DNA from: Bradyrhizobium tropiciagri
GTDB taxonomy: Bacteria; Pseudomonadota; Alphaproteobacteria; Rhizobiales; Xanthobacteraceae
NCBI RefSeq assembly: GCF_018130545.1
Contig: NZ_JAFCKF010000007.1
Location: 372,001 to 436,000 of the forward strand
Reading direction: 5' to 3'
Length of the DNA stretch: 64,000 bases
Of the stretch, positions 33,280 through 43,388 are shown in pieces. Position numbers and translations under genes: made by a program. The number at the start of each line of letters is the position of its first letter. Positions within the stretch are counted from its first letter, which is position 1. Below the pieces are notes generated by a model. It was not told where the DNA came from, ran no database searches, and saw only the letters and a program-made list of their open reading frames with translations.

Positions 33280-34332
33280 CTATCGTACGAAGAGGCTTGG
33301 TCTACCGTCGGGGGAAAGACCAAATTCTACTCCGGCCTCCTCGAGTGTCGTCCGAACTGCGAATTTGCTATTTCGGCGAACCACGCTGCTTTCGTTGGCT
33401 TCAAGACGCCTGATCGTTGAGACGGAAACACCTGCACGGCTTGCCAATTCTTGCACCGACCAGGTCAGAATACCTCGGGCGCCACGAACTTGTGCCGCGG
33501 TCAAAATCACGTCGGTTGCTATCAGGGAACGTTCGTGGGCAAAGCCGCCGGGCCGATACTCGGAGCGCTTTAAACAAATGCCGATCCAATGCAGTAGCGT
33601 GCCGTCGGGTCCCCAAACTGGTGCGCCCCTAGCGTGAAGCCAGATATATCCGTCGTTCGGTGTGCGAACACGGTAGTCCGCACTACAAATTGTCCTATTG
33701 GCGACTGCTGCACGGAAAGCTGCACGGGTATGCTCGCGATCATCGGGATGAACTGCATCTAGCCAGCCCTCGCCCTCGGTCTCGATAGCCGATTGGCCCG
33801 TGAGATCCTGCCAGGATTTACTTGGCTGCGCTCTGCCATCTGCCGCCGTTGTCCAAACAATGGCCCCGAGCGCCCCGAGAATCGCATCAAACCGACCCTC
33901 ACTCTGCATGATAGCATGCTGAGCCTCACGTCGTGCAGTCACGTCAAGGACAAGTCCGACGGCTCGCACCGGACTGCCTTCTCGGTCGAGAATGGCCTCT
34001 GCTTTGATGAGTATCCACCGGACTGTTTGATCCGGCCGCACAATGCGGAATTCTCGTGCGAATGGCTGTCCCGCACGAACCACTTGATCCATATGCTTGT
34101 GTTGAGGGCGGTCGGCCGGGTGCATCAGCCCGACCAATTTTTGATAGGACAAGGGAAAGGAAGGGGGGAGGCCTAGGATACGATGCAGTCCAACCGAGGA
34201 TGTGATTTCATCCGCCGAAAGTTCGCACGACCAGAAGCCGACATCCCCGTTTTCCTCGACCAATCGCAGAAAATGATAGGATGAAAATCTCTTATGCTGC
34301 AATGGCTTCGTGTGCAGTCCAAAAACGTTCAT
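33280..34332 (-). CDS. PAS-PAS-XRE regulator
   Basis: The 350-residue protein has two PAS domains, about residues 20-140 (VGFWSCELSADEIT, FRIVRPDQTVRWILIKAEAI, GLVLDVTARREAQHAI) and 145-255 (IVWTTAADGRAQPSKSWQDL, GWLDAVHPDDREHTRAAFRA). The C-terminal XRE-type HTH (LTAAQVRGARGILTWSVQEL, ASRAGVSVSTIRRLE) ends in a GVEF tail common in single-domain rhizobial XRE regulators. No kinase or GGDEF domain follows the PAS pair, so signal perception is joined directly to DNA binding. It sits between two IS605-type scars, and its target is unknown. Confidence 0.85.
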   Translation of the reverse strand: MNVFGLHTKPLQHKRFSSYHFLRLVEENGDVGFWSCELSADEITSSVGLHRILGLPPSFPLSYQKLVGLMHPADRPQHKHMDQVVRAGQPFAREFRIVRPDQTVRWILIKAEAILDREGSPVRAVGLVLDVTARREAQHAIMQSEGRFDAILGALGAIVWTTAADGRAQPSKSWQDLTGQSAIETEGEGWLDAVHPDDREHTRAAFRAAVANRTICSADYRVRTPNDGYIWLHARGAPVWGPDGTLLHWIGICLKRSEYRPGGFAHERSLIATDVILTAAQVRGARGILTWSVQELASRAGVSVSTIRRLEANESSVVRRNSKFAVRTTLEEAGVEFGLSPDGRPSLFVR

Positions 34333-34455
34333 GCATTAGATATCCGGCCCTCAACCAATAATACGCGTTACTGATTCGCTGATCACCAACGCTCCGATTC
34401 TTGCTTCCAAATCCGAGAGCGGAATTCGGTCTAGCGGGCCGCCTTTCCAGAATTT

Positions 34456-34690
34456 GTGACTACTCGCGGGCCCGAAGGGCGCCGCATAGGCGGCACTGCA
34501 GGTCCGTGACGTGTGTGCCCGCCCGACCACGACGAGTCCCGAGCGTACCATTGGAACTTGTACTCCAACATGGTCCTGATTGTCCGGGGGCGACCCACCA
34601 GCAAGGACCGGTTCTCGTTCGCCGCTTCTGTGCGAGCGCCCCAGGCCTGTCGAGCGTCAGCCCCAACGGACCTCCGGCCTAGTTCGATCA
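34456..34690 (-). pseudogene. tnpB: IS605-type TnpB C-terminal fragment with right end, copy 3
   Basis: On the minus strand, frames spliced by frameshifts read ANENRSLLVGRPRTIRTMLE and YKFQWYARDSSW, then a GTHVTDLQCRLCG zinc-ribbon piece. They align with the RTLLEYKAIWYGSRIIVVD region of the tnpB remnant at 484-1165. The fragment ends in the right-end sequence whose minus-strand form finishes GCGAGTAGTCAC (34456-34480). The remaining part of the 34333-34947 gap holds no gene I can support. Confidence 0.65.
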
Positions 34691-34947
34691 CCTAGCGATT
34701 AGGCCCCACGAAAAGAACAGTTTTTGTTCTGTCTGGCTGCTCGCGTCGTTGAGACTGCAATGAAACTACTCTTCAATGCAACTGTAGGGGTCAGCCGCCG
34801 GAAAGTGTGAAAGTGCAGGTCAATATTCTGATCGTAACCTTCGAACAGCAGACGAAACCGCCTGTCTGTTTTCTCGAAGTCCCATATTCTGCTTCTGCCA
34901 GAACAACGCATTCTGACACTAGCAGTCAGAATACCCCGGAGTTCAAA

Positions 34948-36630
34948 ATGCTTGCTAATCTTTCGGTTCGCGCGAGGCTAATTGCCGTTATTGTGATGTT
35001 GCTGATAACGTTGGCTGGCACCGGACTGTTTGCCGTTACCAGAATGCAGACGATGAACGAATACACCATCAATATCTCGACAAAATGGCTGCCAAGCGTA
35101 CGAGTTCTCGGCGAGATACGCGTCCTCGTCAACCGTTATCGCGTCAATATTCGACAGTTTGTCCTGGATACCGATCCGCAAAAAAAAGCCACCGATGAAA
35201 AGGCATTGGAGGCCATTGCGCAGGCGATTGCCGAGAAGATCAAGTCCTATCAGCCGCTCGTAACTTCGCAAGAAGAAAGGGAGCTTGCTGATGCGTTTAT
35301 GGAAGCGTGGACTGACTACGTGACGCAGATCCGCGAGGTGATGGATATCAATCGCAAGGACAATGACACCGCTAAGGCTCGCGACTTCATCACGGCCAAG
35401 GCGCCGGTCGGCGCGAAACTGGAGACTCCGCTCCAAAAGAATATCGATCTCAACAACAAGGGCGCCGACGTCGCGACCCGGAAGGCTGCAGACAACTACG
35501 CGCTAACGCTTAAATTGATTTCCGCCATACTTCTCACCTCCATGATCCTCGGCATTTGCGCCGGGATATATCTTCTGCGGACTATTACCCGCGGCATAAA
35601 CTCTGTCGTCACTCCGATGCGGGTCCTCGCAGCGGGCGATCTGACGGTGGCCGTGCCGTGCATCAACCCGAAGACCGAGATTGGCCAAATGGCCAGCGCC
35701 TTGCAGGTGTTTAAGGACGCGCTGGTCGCCAAAAAGGCCGTCGACGAGGCTGCAGCCGCTGACGCCAACGCGAAGATTACCCGCGGCCAGCGCGTGGACG
35801 CAGTTACCAGCCAATTTGAATCCATGATCGGCGAACTTGTCAGTTCGCTATCCTCATCCGCGACCGAACTAGAGGCAGCAGCCAATACGCTAACCACGAG
35901 CGCTCAGTCCACCGGACGCATTTCCGGCGATGCAGCAGGCGCCTCGCAAGAGGTTTCCACGAACGTGCAATCGGTAGCAGGTGCGACTGAGAAGATCACT
36001 TCTTCGGTGAACGAAATCGGCCGTCAGGTGCAACAGGCCAGCCGCGTTGCCAGCGATGCGGTCCGACAGGCGGAGAAGACGAATGCCAGTATAACGGAAC
36101 TTTCGCAGTCCAGCGCTCGCATTGGCGATGTCGTCAGGCTGATTACCGCGATTGCTGAGCAGACAAATCTACTAGCACTCAATGCGACAATTGAGGCCGC
36201 GCGGGCGGGAAATGCCGGCCGCGGTTTCGCGATCGTCGCCTCGGAGGTGAAGGCGCTAGCGGCGCAGACGTCAAAGGCGACTGACGAAATCGCAACCCAA
36301 ATTGCGAGCATGCAGTCTGCCACGGAGACATCGGTGGGCGCGATCAGGGAGATCAGCGCAACGATCAATGTCATCTCAGAAATTTCGTCGGCCATAGCCA
36401 CTGCTGTGGAGGAACAAAGCGCTGCTACACAGGAAATCGCGCGAAATGTCATAACCGCGGCGCGGGGCAGCTCAGCCGTAGCATCGAATATCGACGACGT
36501 TAGCCGCGGCGCAAGCGAAACTGGCTCGGCATCAAGTCAAGTGCTTGCGTCGGCCCGGATGCTTTCGAACCAAAGTGAGCGGCTCAAGAGCGAGGTTGAG
36601 AAATTTCTAGCTACGGTGCGCGCAGCATAA
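34948..36630 (+). CDS. Methyl-accepting chemotaxis protein
   Basis: The 560-residue receptor has a short cytoplasmic start, TM1 (LIAVIVMLLITLAGTGLFAV), a periplasmic four-helix-bundle domain of about 160 residues (4HB_MCP), TM2 (LISAILLTSMILGICAGIYL), a HAMP domain (MRVLAAGDLTVAVP) and a long signalling coiled coil with the conserved tip IAEQTNLLALNATIEAARAG and GRGFAIVASEVKALAAQTSK. There is no C-terminal NWETF-type pentapeptide. ATG 34948 follows GGAG. It senses an unknown ligand and would signal through CheW/CheA encoded elsewhere. The next reading frame continues directly after its stop into a beta-propeller remnant. Confidence 0.95.
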   Translation: MLANLSVRARLIAVIVMLLITLAGTGLFAVTRMQTMNEYTINISTKWLPSVRVLGEIRVLVNRYRVNIRQFVLDTDPQKKATDEKALEAIAQAIAEKIKSYQPLVTSQEERELADAFMEAWTDYVTQIREVMDINRKDNDTAKARDFITAKAPVGAKLETPLQKNIDLNNKGADVATRKAADNYALTLKLISAILLTSMILGICAGIYLLRTITRGINSVVTPMRVLAAGDLTVAVPCINPKTEIGQMASALQVFKDALVAKKAVDEAAAADANAKITRGQRVDAVTSQFESMIGELVSSLSSSATELEAAANTLTTSAQSTGRISGDAAGASQEVSTNVQSVAGATEKITSSVNEIGRQVQQASRVASDAVRQAEKTNASITELSQSSARIGDVVRLITAIAEQTNLLALNATIEAARAGNAGRGFAIVASEVKALAAQTSKATDEIATQIASMQSATETSVGAIREISATINVISEISSAIATAVEEQSAATQEIARNVITAARGSSAVASNIDDVSRGASETGSASSQVLASARMLSNQSERLKSEVEKFLATVRAA

Positions 36631-37305
36631 GAGAACGTCGACATCGACCGACCCACTAAGCATTCGAACGAGAAGGGCAACACCCTCTCTGCGATTGACA
36701 CCGAAAGCTGGACGGCGACCAAGACCATCAAGGTCGGCCAGCGCCCGCACGGCATCGAGTTCACGCGCGACGGCAAGTTCGTGATGGTCGCGGTCGGCGA
36801 CGGCACCATCCAGGTGATCGACGCCAGGGCGCAAGCGTGGGTCGACACCCTAACCTCCGGGCCCGACTCCGAGCTGTTCACGCACGACGCGGTCGGCAAG
36901 GGGCCCCATGTCGCGAACGAGAACGACAACACGATTACCGTGATCAATCTGGAAAAGCGTGCGCGGATCGGCGACAGCCAGGCCGGCGTCGAGCCGGAGG
37001 GCGTCACCATCGGCGCCGGCGGCAAGACGCTAAATCAATACGTCGGAAATGACCAACATGGTGCATTTTATAGACACGGATTTGCGCCAGATGGGCGCCA
37101 TGTGCTAGTCGACGCGCGGCCGCGCTTTGCCGAGTTCGAGCACGACAGCTCGGAAGTGTGGGTATCCTCTGAAATCGGCGGCACGGTCTCAGTGATCGAT
37201 CCCATGAAGCACGCGGTGATCGGTAAGGTCACGTTCGAGATCCTGCGGCCGCACAAGACCATTCAGGTGGGCGAACTGCCCTGGGACATCACGATCGCAC
37301 CATGA
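36631..37305 (+). pseudogene. Remnant of a PQQ-associated YVTN beta-propeller protein
   Basis: Starting directly after the chemoreceptor stop and in the same frame, it reads HSNEKGNTLSAIDTESW, VGQRPHGIEFTRDGKFVMVA, SGPDSELFTHDAVGK, EDS-free VANENDNTITVINLEKRAR, then VWVSSEIGGTVSVIDPMKHA. It matches the propeller protein of PQQ-dependent alcohol-oxidation clusters. The signal peptide is missing, the segment around 37035-37110 has drifted out of the repeat pattern, and several blades are deleted between VTFEILRP and HKTIQVGELPWDITIAP. The end overlaps the ABC ATPase start by four bases, as in intact clusters. Confidence 0.8.
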
Positions 37306-38108
37306 CCAGCCCTGCTCCCATCGCTGAGCCACGCGAGACGCCAAGGCCAGATCCGGCGGCGGTGCCGGCGCTGTCGATCGACGGCGTCAGCCATTCCTAC
37401 GGCCCGCGCCGCGCGTTGATGGACGTGTCCTTCAAGGTGCAGCCTGCGAGCTTTACCGCGCTGCTCGGCCTCAACGGCGCCGGCAAGAGCACGCTGTTTT
37501 CGCTCGTGACGCGCCTGTTCGGCATCCAGTCGGGGGGCGTCGGCATTTTCGGGCACGATATCAGTAGCTCATCGGGCGAGGCGCTGCGGCTGCTTGGCGT
37601 CGTATTCCAGCCGCGCACACTTGATCTCGATCTGTCGCTGACGCAGAATCTGCTCTATCACGCGGCGCTGCACGGCATCGGCCGCCGCGAGGCGACCACG
37701 CGCAGTGCCGAGCTGCTCGGCCGCATCGGGCTTTCCGAGCGCGCCGGCAGCAAGGTGCGCGATCTCTCGGGCGGGCAGATGCGGCGGCTGGAGATCGCAC
37801 GCGCGCTGCTGCACCGGCCGCGGCTGTTGCTGCTGGACGAGCCGACCGTCGGGCTGGACGTCAAGGCGCGCGCCGACATCATCAGCCATGTCCGCCAGCT
37901 CGTGACCGAGCAAGGCATCGGCGTGCTCTGGGCCACTCACCTGTTCGACGAGATCATGTCCAGTGACGATCTCGTGGTGCTGCATCAGGGCAAGGTGCTG
38001 GCGCAGGGGCCGATGAGCCGCGTCATCACGGATGCCGGCGCGCAGGACGTCAACACCGCCTTCATGCGCCTGACCGGTGCGCAAACCATGCCGGGAGGCG
38101 GTGCATGA
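37302..38108 (+). CDS. ABC transporter ATP-binding protein of PQQ-dependent alcohol catabolism cluster
   Basis: The 268-residue ATPase has Walker A GLNGAGKST, a Q-loop in GVVFQPRTLDLDLSL, signature LSGGQMRRLEIARALL, Walker B LLLLDEPTVGLD and the switch histidine in WATHLFDE. It would energise the ABC-2 permease encoded next, whose ATG overlaps its end by four bases. In intact clusters the pair sits beside quinoprotein alcohol dehydrogenase genes; here the dehydrogenases are absent. The gene itself looks intact. Confidence 0.9.
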   Translation: MTSPAPIAEPRETPRPDPAAVPALSIDGVSHSYGPRRALMDVSFKVQPASFTALLGLNGAGKSTLFSLVTRLFGIQSGGVGIFGHDISSSSGEALRLLGVVFQPRTLDLDLSLTQNLLYHAALHGIGRREATTRSAELLGRIGLSERAGSKVRDLSGGQMRRLEIARALLHRPRLLLLDEPTVGLDVKARADIISHVRQLVTEQGIGVLWATHLFDEIMSSDDLVVLHQGKVLAQGPMSRVITDAGAQDVNTAFMRLTGAQTMPGGGA

Positions 38109-39115
38109 GCAGCATCACCACAAGCGATGCGCCGCGCGGCTTCTCGGCCTCGGAGTACATGACCTGCCTCACCGGCATCGTCTGGCGCGAGGGCCTGCGC
38201 TTCCTGCATCAGCGCGAGCGCTTCGTCTCCGCGCTGGTGCGTCCCCTGGTGTGGCTGTTCATCTTCGCCGCCGGCTTCCGGCAGGTGCTCGGCATCTCCA
38301 TCATCCCGCCCTACGAGACCTACATTCTGTATGAGGTCTTCATCGCACCCGGGCTGATGGCGATGATCCAGCTCTTCAACGGCATGCAGTCCTCGCTCTC
38401 GATGGTCTATGACCGCGAGATGGGCAATATGCGTACGCTGCTGGTGAGCCCGCTGCCGCGCGGCTTCCTGTTGTTCTGCAAGCTGCTGGCGGGTACCGCG
38501 GTGTCGCTGCTCCAGGTCTATGCGTTCCTCCTGATCGCGTGGTTCTGGGACATCACCCCTCCTCTATCAGGCTATCTCACCGTGCTGCCGGCGCTGATCC
38601 TGTCCGGGCTGATGCTGGGCTCGCTCGGCATGCTGATCTCCTCCGGCATCAAGCAACTCGAGAACTTTGCCGGCGTGATGAACTTCGTCATTTTCCCGAT
38701 GTTCTTCGCCTCCTCCGCGCTCTACCCGGTCTGGCGGGTGCAGGAGGGCAGCCCGTATCTCTATTATCTCTGCGCAGCCAATCCGTTCACCCATGCGGTC
38801 GAGCTGATCCGCTTCGCGCTGTACGGACAGGTCAACTGGATCTCGCTGGCGGTGGTCGCGGCTTGCACAATCGTCTTCATGATCGGCGCGATTCTGGCCT
38901 ATGATCCCTCGCGCGGGTGGCGCGGCGCGGACCTGCGGGAGGCGAAGGATGAAGGTTCTGATCCTGGCTGCCATGGCAATTGCGCTGTGCTGCACGGCCG
39001 CGCGCGGCCGATCCGCGCTATCCTGACTGGCCCTACACCCAGGCCAAGGTGCCGGAGATTTCGCTGGCGGCCGTCTGGGCCGGCCCGCCGCTCGACGAGG
39101 CCGAGAAGTCGGTGA
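38105..39115 (+). CDS. ABC-2 type permease of PQQ-dependent alcohol catabolism cluster, with anomalous C-terminus
   Basis: The first about 280 residues form a six-helix ABC-2 permease (GIVWREGLRFLHQRERFVSA, LVWLFIFAAGFRQVLGI, YDREMGNMRTLLVSPLPRGF, then helices to GAILAYDPSRGW). The last 50 or so residues (EAKDEGSDPGCHGNCAVLHG onward) are low-quality arginine/proline-rich sequence that runs through the coding region of the next gene in another frame. The normal stop appears to have been lost by a small mutation near 38940. The membrane part may still function. Confidence 0.82.
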   Translation: MSSITTSDAPRGFSASEYMTCLTGIVWREGLRFLHQRERFVSALVRPLVWLFIFAAGFRQVLGISIIPPYETYILYEVFIAPGLMAMIQLFNGMQSSLSMVYDREMGNMRTLLVSPLPRGFLLFCKLLAGTAVSLLQVYAFLLIAWFWDITPPLSGYLTVLPALILSGLMLGSLGMLISSGIKQLENFAGVMNFVIFPMFFASSALYPVWRVQEGSPYLYYLCAANPFTHAVELIRFALYGQVNWISLAVVAACTIVFMIGAILAYDPSRGWRGADLREAKDEGSDPGCHGNCAVLHGRARPIRAILTGPTPRPRCRRFRWRPSGPARRSTRPRSR

Positions 39116-39210
39116 AGGAGTTTCTGGAAGGCTCTGCCTCGGACATGGTCGCGAACGCAAAAGTCCGAAGTGACCAAATATCCAAACCGGACGTCCGGTT
39201 GCTGCGATAG
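38949..39210 (+). pseudogene. Broken small exported protein gene of the PQQ-associated cluster
   Basis: An ATG at 38949, with GGAGGCGAAGG before it, starts a signal-peptide-like MKVLILAAMAIALCCTAARG, but the frame stops near 39024. In the +1 frame the sequence continues DPRYPDWPYTQAKVPEISLA and AAVWAGPPLDE, which resembles the periplasmic protein that follows the ABC permease in PQQ clusters. The rest is shortened to about 45 residues by an internal deletion. It is nonfunctional. Confidence 0.7.
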
Positions 39211-39227
39211 GCTCGGAACAGGCCTTG

Positions 39228-41366
39228 TTATCGGTTCGTTCGTATGCCTTCAACGAGATCTAATACTGCATTCGCGGCATCCAGCACATTGGTGCCCGGG
39301 CCAAACACGGCCGCGACGCCATGATCCAGCAAGAAATTGTAATCCTGGCGCGGCACGACGCCACCCACGACGACGATGATCTTGTCGCCGCCCTTCGCCT
39401 TGAGTGCATCGATTAATTGTGGCGCCAACGTCTTGTGGCCAGCGGCGAGCGAAGACATGCCGACGACATGGACCTTTGACTTAACGGCGAGATCGGCTGC
39501 CTCATCCGGTGTCTGGAACAGCGGTCCGGCCACCACCTCGAAGCCGATGTCGCCGAAAGCAGAGGCTATGATCTTCGCGCCGCGATCGTGGCCGTCCTGG
39601 CCGAGCTTCGCTACCAATACCTTCGGCGTTTCTCCAAGAGACTTGGAGAACTGATCGAGACGTTGGACAAGGGTGTCGTATTCAGGTTCGCCCTCGTACG
39701 CAGCTCCGTAAACGCGCTTCACTACTTTCGGTACGGCTGCGTGATCACCGAACGCTCCGCGAAGCGCGTCTGAGATTTCGCCGACGGTAGCGCGTGAACG
39801 CGACGCCTCGACTGCGGCTTCCAATATGTTGCCTTCCCCACTGTGGGCGATGTGGCTCAGTGCGGCAAGGGCCGAGTCCACGCGCTTGGGATCACGCTGA
39901 CGCTTCGTCCTCTCGATGCGCTGAATCTGAGCCTCCCGAACGGCCTTGTTGTCGATGTCGAGGATGTCGATCTGGTCCTCCTGGTCGAGGCGGTATTTGT
40001 TGACGCCGACGATGACCTCGTCGCCGCGGTCGATAGCCGCCTGTTTGCGTGTCGCCGCTTCCTCGATAAGCCGCTTCGGCAGACCGTCGTTGACCGCCTT
40101 GGTCATGCCACCGATGGCCTCGATTTCTTCGATCAGTTTCCACGCCGCGTCGGCCAGCTCCTTGGTCAGACTCTCGACATAGTAGGAGCCAGCCAGCGGA
40201 TCCACGACCTTGGTTACGCCCGTCTCGTGTTGCAGGATGAGCTGCGTGTTGCGCGCGATACGGGCGGAGAACTCAGTCGGCAAGGCGATCGCCTCGTCGA
40301 ACGAGTTGGTGTGGAGCGACTGCGTTCCGCCCAGCACCGCCGACATCGCCTCAAAGGCCGTGCGCACGACATTGTTGTATGGATCCTGCTCCTGCAGCGA
40401 CACGCCCGAGGTCTGGCAATGCGTGCGCAGCATCAGCGACGAGGCTTTCTTTGGCTGGAACTCCTCCATAATGCGCGTCCACAGGAGCCGTGCGGCGCGA
40501 AGCTTTGCTGCCTCCATGAAGAAGTTCATGCCGATGGCGAAGAAGAACGACAGGCGGCCGGCGAAATCGTCGACATCGAGCCCTTTCTTCAACGCCGCGC
40601 GGACATATTCGCGCCCGTCGGCCAGCGTGAAAGCGAGTTCCTGCACTAGCGTCGCGCCGGCCTCCTGCATGTGGTAGCCGGAGATGGAGATCGAGTTGAA
40701 TTTCGGCATCTCCTTGGCCGTATACTCGATAATGTCGGCGATGATCCGCATCGAGGGTTCTGGCGGGTAGATGTAGGTGTTGCGGACCATGAACTCTTTG
40801 AGGATATCGTTCTGGATGGTCCCCGACAGATGCGCGCGCGGCACGCCCTGTTCCTCGCCAGCAACGATGAAATTCGCCAGGATGGGAATGACCGCACCGT
40901 TCATTGTCATCGATACGGACACCTTCTCGAGCGGGATACCGTCGAACAGGATCTTCATGTCCTCGACCGAATCGATTGCCACGCCGGCCTTGCCGACGTC
41001 GCCGACCACGCGCGGGTGATCGCTGTCGTAGCCGCGATGCGTGGCGAGGTCGAAGGCCACCGACACGCCCTGCTGACCGGCTGCCAACGCCCTGCGATAG
41101 AAGGTGTTCGAAGCCTCGGCCGTCGAGAAACCGGCATATTGCCGGATCGTCCACGGACGTCCGGCATACATCGTCGCACGAGGCCCCCGCACGAACGGCT
41201 TCTGGCCCGGCAAGGATCCCAGGTGGTCGACCCCTTCAAGATCGCCGGCGGTGTAGAGCGGCTTCACCGCGATGCCCTCTGGCGTCTGCCAGATCAGCTC
41301 ATCGGGCGAACCCTTCACTTCCTTCTCGGCGGCGACGCGCCAGGTGTCGAGCTTGGGATTGCTCAT
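39228..41366 (-). CDS. scpA: Methylmalonyl-CoA mutase, single-chain
   Basis: The 712-residue protein has the complete TIM-barrel catalytic domain ([49 protein letters not shown]-like segment, [20 protein letters not shown]) and a C-terminal cobalamin-binding domain with DGHDRGAK, H593 being the lower axial ligand of B12. It converts (R)-methylmalonyl-CoA to succinyl-CoA. It is preceded by GGAGC and lies nine bases after pccA, in the order bioY-pccB-pccA-mutase. No epimerase or MeaB chaperone gene is in the window. Confidence 0.96.
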   Translation of the reverse strand: MSNPKLDTWRVAAEKEVKGSPDELIWQTPEGIAVKPLYTAGDLEGVDHLGSLPGQKPFVRGPRATMYAGRPWTIRQYAGFSTAEASNTFYRRALAAGQQGVSVAFDLATHRGYDSDHPRVVGDVGKAGVAIDSVEDMKILFDGIPLEKVSVSMTMNGAVIPILANFIVAGEEQGVPRAHLSGTIQNDILKEFMVRNTYIYPPEPSMRIIADIIEYTAKEMPKFNSISISGYHMQEAGATLVQELAFTLADGREYVRAALKKGLDVDDFAGRLSFFFAIGMNFFMEAAKLRAARLLWTRIMEEFQPKKASSLMLRTHCQTSGVSLQEQDPYNNVVRTAFEAMSAVLGGTQSLHTNSFDEAIALPTEFSARIARNTQLILQHETGVTKVVDPLAGSYYVESLTKELADAAWKLIEEIEAIGGMTKAVNDGLPKRLIEEAATRKQAAIDRGDEVIVGVNKYRLDQEDQIDILDIDNKAVREAQIQRIERTKRQRDPKRVDSALAALSHIAHSGEGNILEAAVEASRSRATVGEISDALRGAFGDHAAVPKVVKRVYGAAYEGEPEYDTLVQRLDQFSKSLGETPKVLVAKLGQDGHDRGAKIIASAFGDIGFEVVAGPLFQTPDEAADLAVKSKVHVVGMSSLAAGHKTLAPQLIDALKAKGGDKIIVVVGGVVPRQDYNFLLDHGVAAVFGPGTNVLDAANAVLDLVEGIRTNR

Positions 41367-41375
41367 GGCTAGCTC

Positions 41376-43379
41376 CTAATCGAACTCCATGATGAGCTCG
41401 TCGACTGCAAGGCTCGCGCCGGCTACTGCGGCTACCTTCTTCACTATTCCCCGGCGCTCGGCGCGCAGAACGTTTTCCATCTTCATCGCCTCGACGGTGG
41501 CAAGCGACTGGCCGACCTCGACCGCGTCGCCTTCCCCGACGAGAATAGTCGTCACAATGCCAGGCATGGGGCAGAGCAGCATCTTCGTCGTGTCCGGCGG
41601 CAGCTTGGTCGGCATCAGGCGTGCAAGTTCCGCGGCACGCGGCGTGCGTACATTTGCCACCACATCGATGCCGCGCCAGCGCAAGCGATAGCCACTACCG
41701 GCTGGCTGTAGCTTCACACCCACCGACGTATCGGCGACCTCGAAATGTGCGTGCTGGCGGCCCGGCAGCCAGTCGCTATGTACCTCGATCGCGTCGCAGC
41801 CGCCGAAATCGACCAGCGTGCGACTGCCCTCGACCGAAGCCGATACCGCGAACTGATGGTCCCCGAGCGTTACAACCCAGTCTCTGCCAACTGCCCTGGG
41901 ATGATTGGCCAGCGCGCCCGATATCTGCACCGCGCGCTTCTGCGCACGCAGATTCGCGAAGGCGACAATCGCCGCAAGTGCCTTTGCCTGGGCTGCGGCC
42001 GGCGTCACGCCGGCAAAGCCATCCGGAAATTCCTCGGCGATGTAGGCCGTCGTCAACTTGCCGTCCCGGAACCGCTGCTGGTCCATCACGGCCGAGAGGA
42101 ACGGCAGGTTGTGACCGATGCCTTCAACCTCGAAATCGTCGAGTGCCTTGCCCATGGCATCGATCGCGGCCAGTCGGTCCGGTGCCCACGTGCATAGCTT
42201 GGCGATCATCGGATCATAGTACATTGAGATCTCGCCGCCCTCGAACACGCCCGTGTCGTTGCGGATGATCACTCCGTCGGCCTGCCTGCCTTCCTTTGGT
42301 GGCCGGTAACGCGTCAGCCGACCGATCGACGGCAGGAAGTTCCGGTACGGGTCCTCGGCATAAAGACGGCTCTCGATCGCCCAGCCGTTGAGGCGGACGT
42401 CCCCCTGGGCCAGGGTCAGCTTCTCGCCGGCCGCAACACGGATCATTTGCTCGACGAGATCGATGCCTGTGATCAGTTCGGTTACAGGATGTTCGACCTG
42501 CAGGCGCGTGTTCATCTCGAGGAAGTAGAAGTTGCGCTTGCCGTCAACGATGAACTCGACCGTGCCGGCTGAGAAGTAGCCGACCTCACGCGCCAGGGCG
42601 ACGGCCTGCTCGCCCATCGCCTTGCGCGTCGCGTCATCGAGGAACGGGGATGGCGCTTCCTCGATGACCTTCTGGTTGCGACGCTGGATCGAGCACTCGC
42701 GCTCGCCGAGATAGAGAATGTTACCGTGCTGGTCGCCCAGCACCTGGATCTCGATGTGGCGCGGCTCGGTGACGAACTTCTCGATGAAGATACGATCGTC
42801 GCCAAAGGAGGATTTGGCTTCGTTCTTGGACGACTGGTAGCCCTCGCGCGCCTCGGCATCGTTCCAGGCGATGCGCATCCCCTTGCCGCCGCCGCCAGCG
42901 GAGGCCTTGATCATGACCGGGTAGCCGATCTCAGCCGAGATCCTTGCCGCCTCATCAGGGCTTTCGATCAGGCCCATATGACCGGGAACCGTGTTCACGC
43001 CCGCCGCCGCGGCGATCTTCTTCGAGGTGATCTTGTCGCCCATCGCTTTGATGGCGGCCGGAGGCGGGCCAATGAAGGCCACGTTCTCGGCCTTCAACGC
43101 CTCGGCGAAATGCGCATTCTCCGACAGAAAGCCATAGCCCGGATGTACTGCGTCTGCGCCGGTCTGGCGGATCGCAGCGATGATCTTGTCGATGACAATG
43201 TAGGACTGCGACGAGGGCGCCGGACCGATATGCACGGCCTCGTCGGCCATTCTCACGTGCAGCGCGTCACGGTCGGCGTCCGAATAAACGGCGACAGTTG
43301 CGATTCCTAGTTTCCTGGCGGTCTTGATCACTCGGCAGGCGATTTCGCCGCGATTGGCGATGAGCATCTTCTTGAACAT
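41376..43379 (-). CDS. pccA: Propionyl-CoA carboxylase alpha subunit (biotin carboxylase and biotin carrier)
   Basis: The 667-residue protein starts [20 protein letters not shown], has the biotin carboxylase ATP-grasp loop [15 protein letters not shown] and [15 protein letters not shown], a BT-type linker domain, and a C-terminal biotinyl domain with EAMKM (biotin-accepting K633). It carboxylates biotin using ATP and bicarbonate, and the beta subunit transfers the carboxyl group to propionyl-CoA. It is in an operon with pccB (nine-base gap) and the mutase. Assignment to propionyl- rather than acetyl- or methylcrotonyl-CoA is based on the mutase partner. Confidence 0.95.
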   Translation of the reverse strand: MFKKMLIANRGEIACRVIKTARKLGIATVAVYSDADRDALHVRMADEAVHIGPAPSSQSYIVIDKIIAAIRQTGADAVHPGYGFLSENAHFAEALKAENVAFIGPPPAAIKAMGDKITSKKIAAAAGVNTVPGHMGLIESPDEAARISAEIGYPVMIKASAGGGGKGMRIAWNDAEAREGYQSSKNEAKSSFGDDRIFIEKFVTEPRHIEIQVLGDQHGNILYLGERECSIQRRNQKVIEEAPSPFLDDATRKAMGEQAVALAREVGYFSAGTVEFIVDGKRNFYFLEMNTRLQVEHPVTELITGIDLVEQMIRVAAGEKLTLAQGDVRLNGWAIESRLYAEDPYRNFLPSIGRLTRYRPPKEGRQADGVIIRNDTGVFEGGEISMYYDPMIAKLCTWAPDRLAAIDAMGKALDDFEVEGIGHNLPFLSAVMDQQRFRDGKLTTAYIAEEFPDGFAGVTPAAAQAKALAAIVAFANLRAQKRAVQISGALANHPRAVGRDWVVTLGDHQFAVSASVEGSRTLVDFGGCDAIEVHSDWLPGRQHAHFEVADTSVGVKLQPAGSGYRLRWRGIDVVANVRTPRAAELARLMPTKLPPDTTKMLLCPMPGIVTTILVGEGDAVEVGQSLATVEAMKMENVLRAERRGIVKKVAAVAGASLAVDELIMEFD

Positions 43380-43388
43380 TTTATCGCC

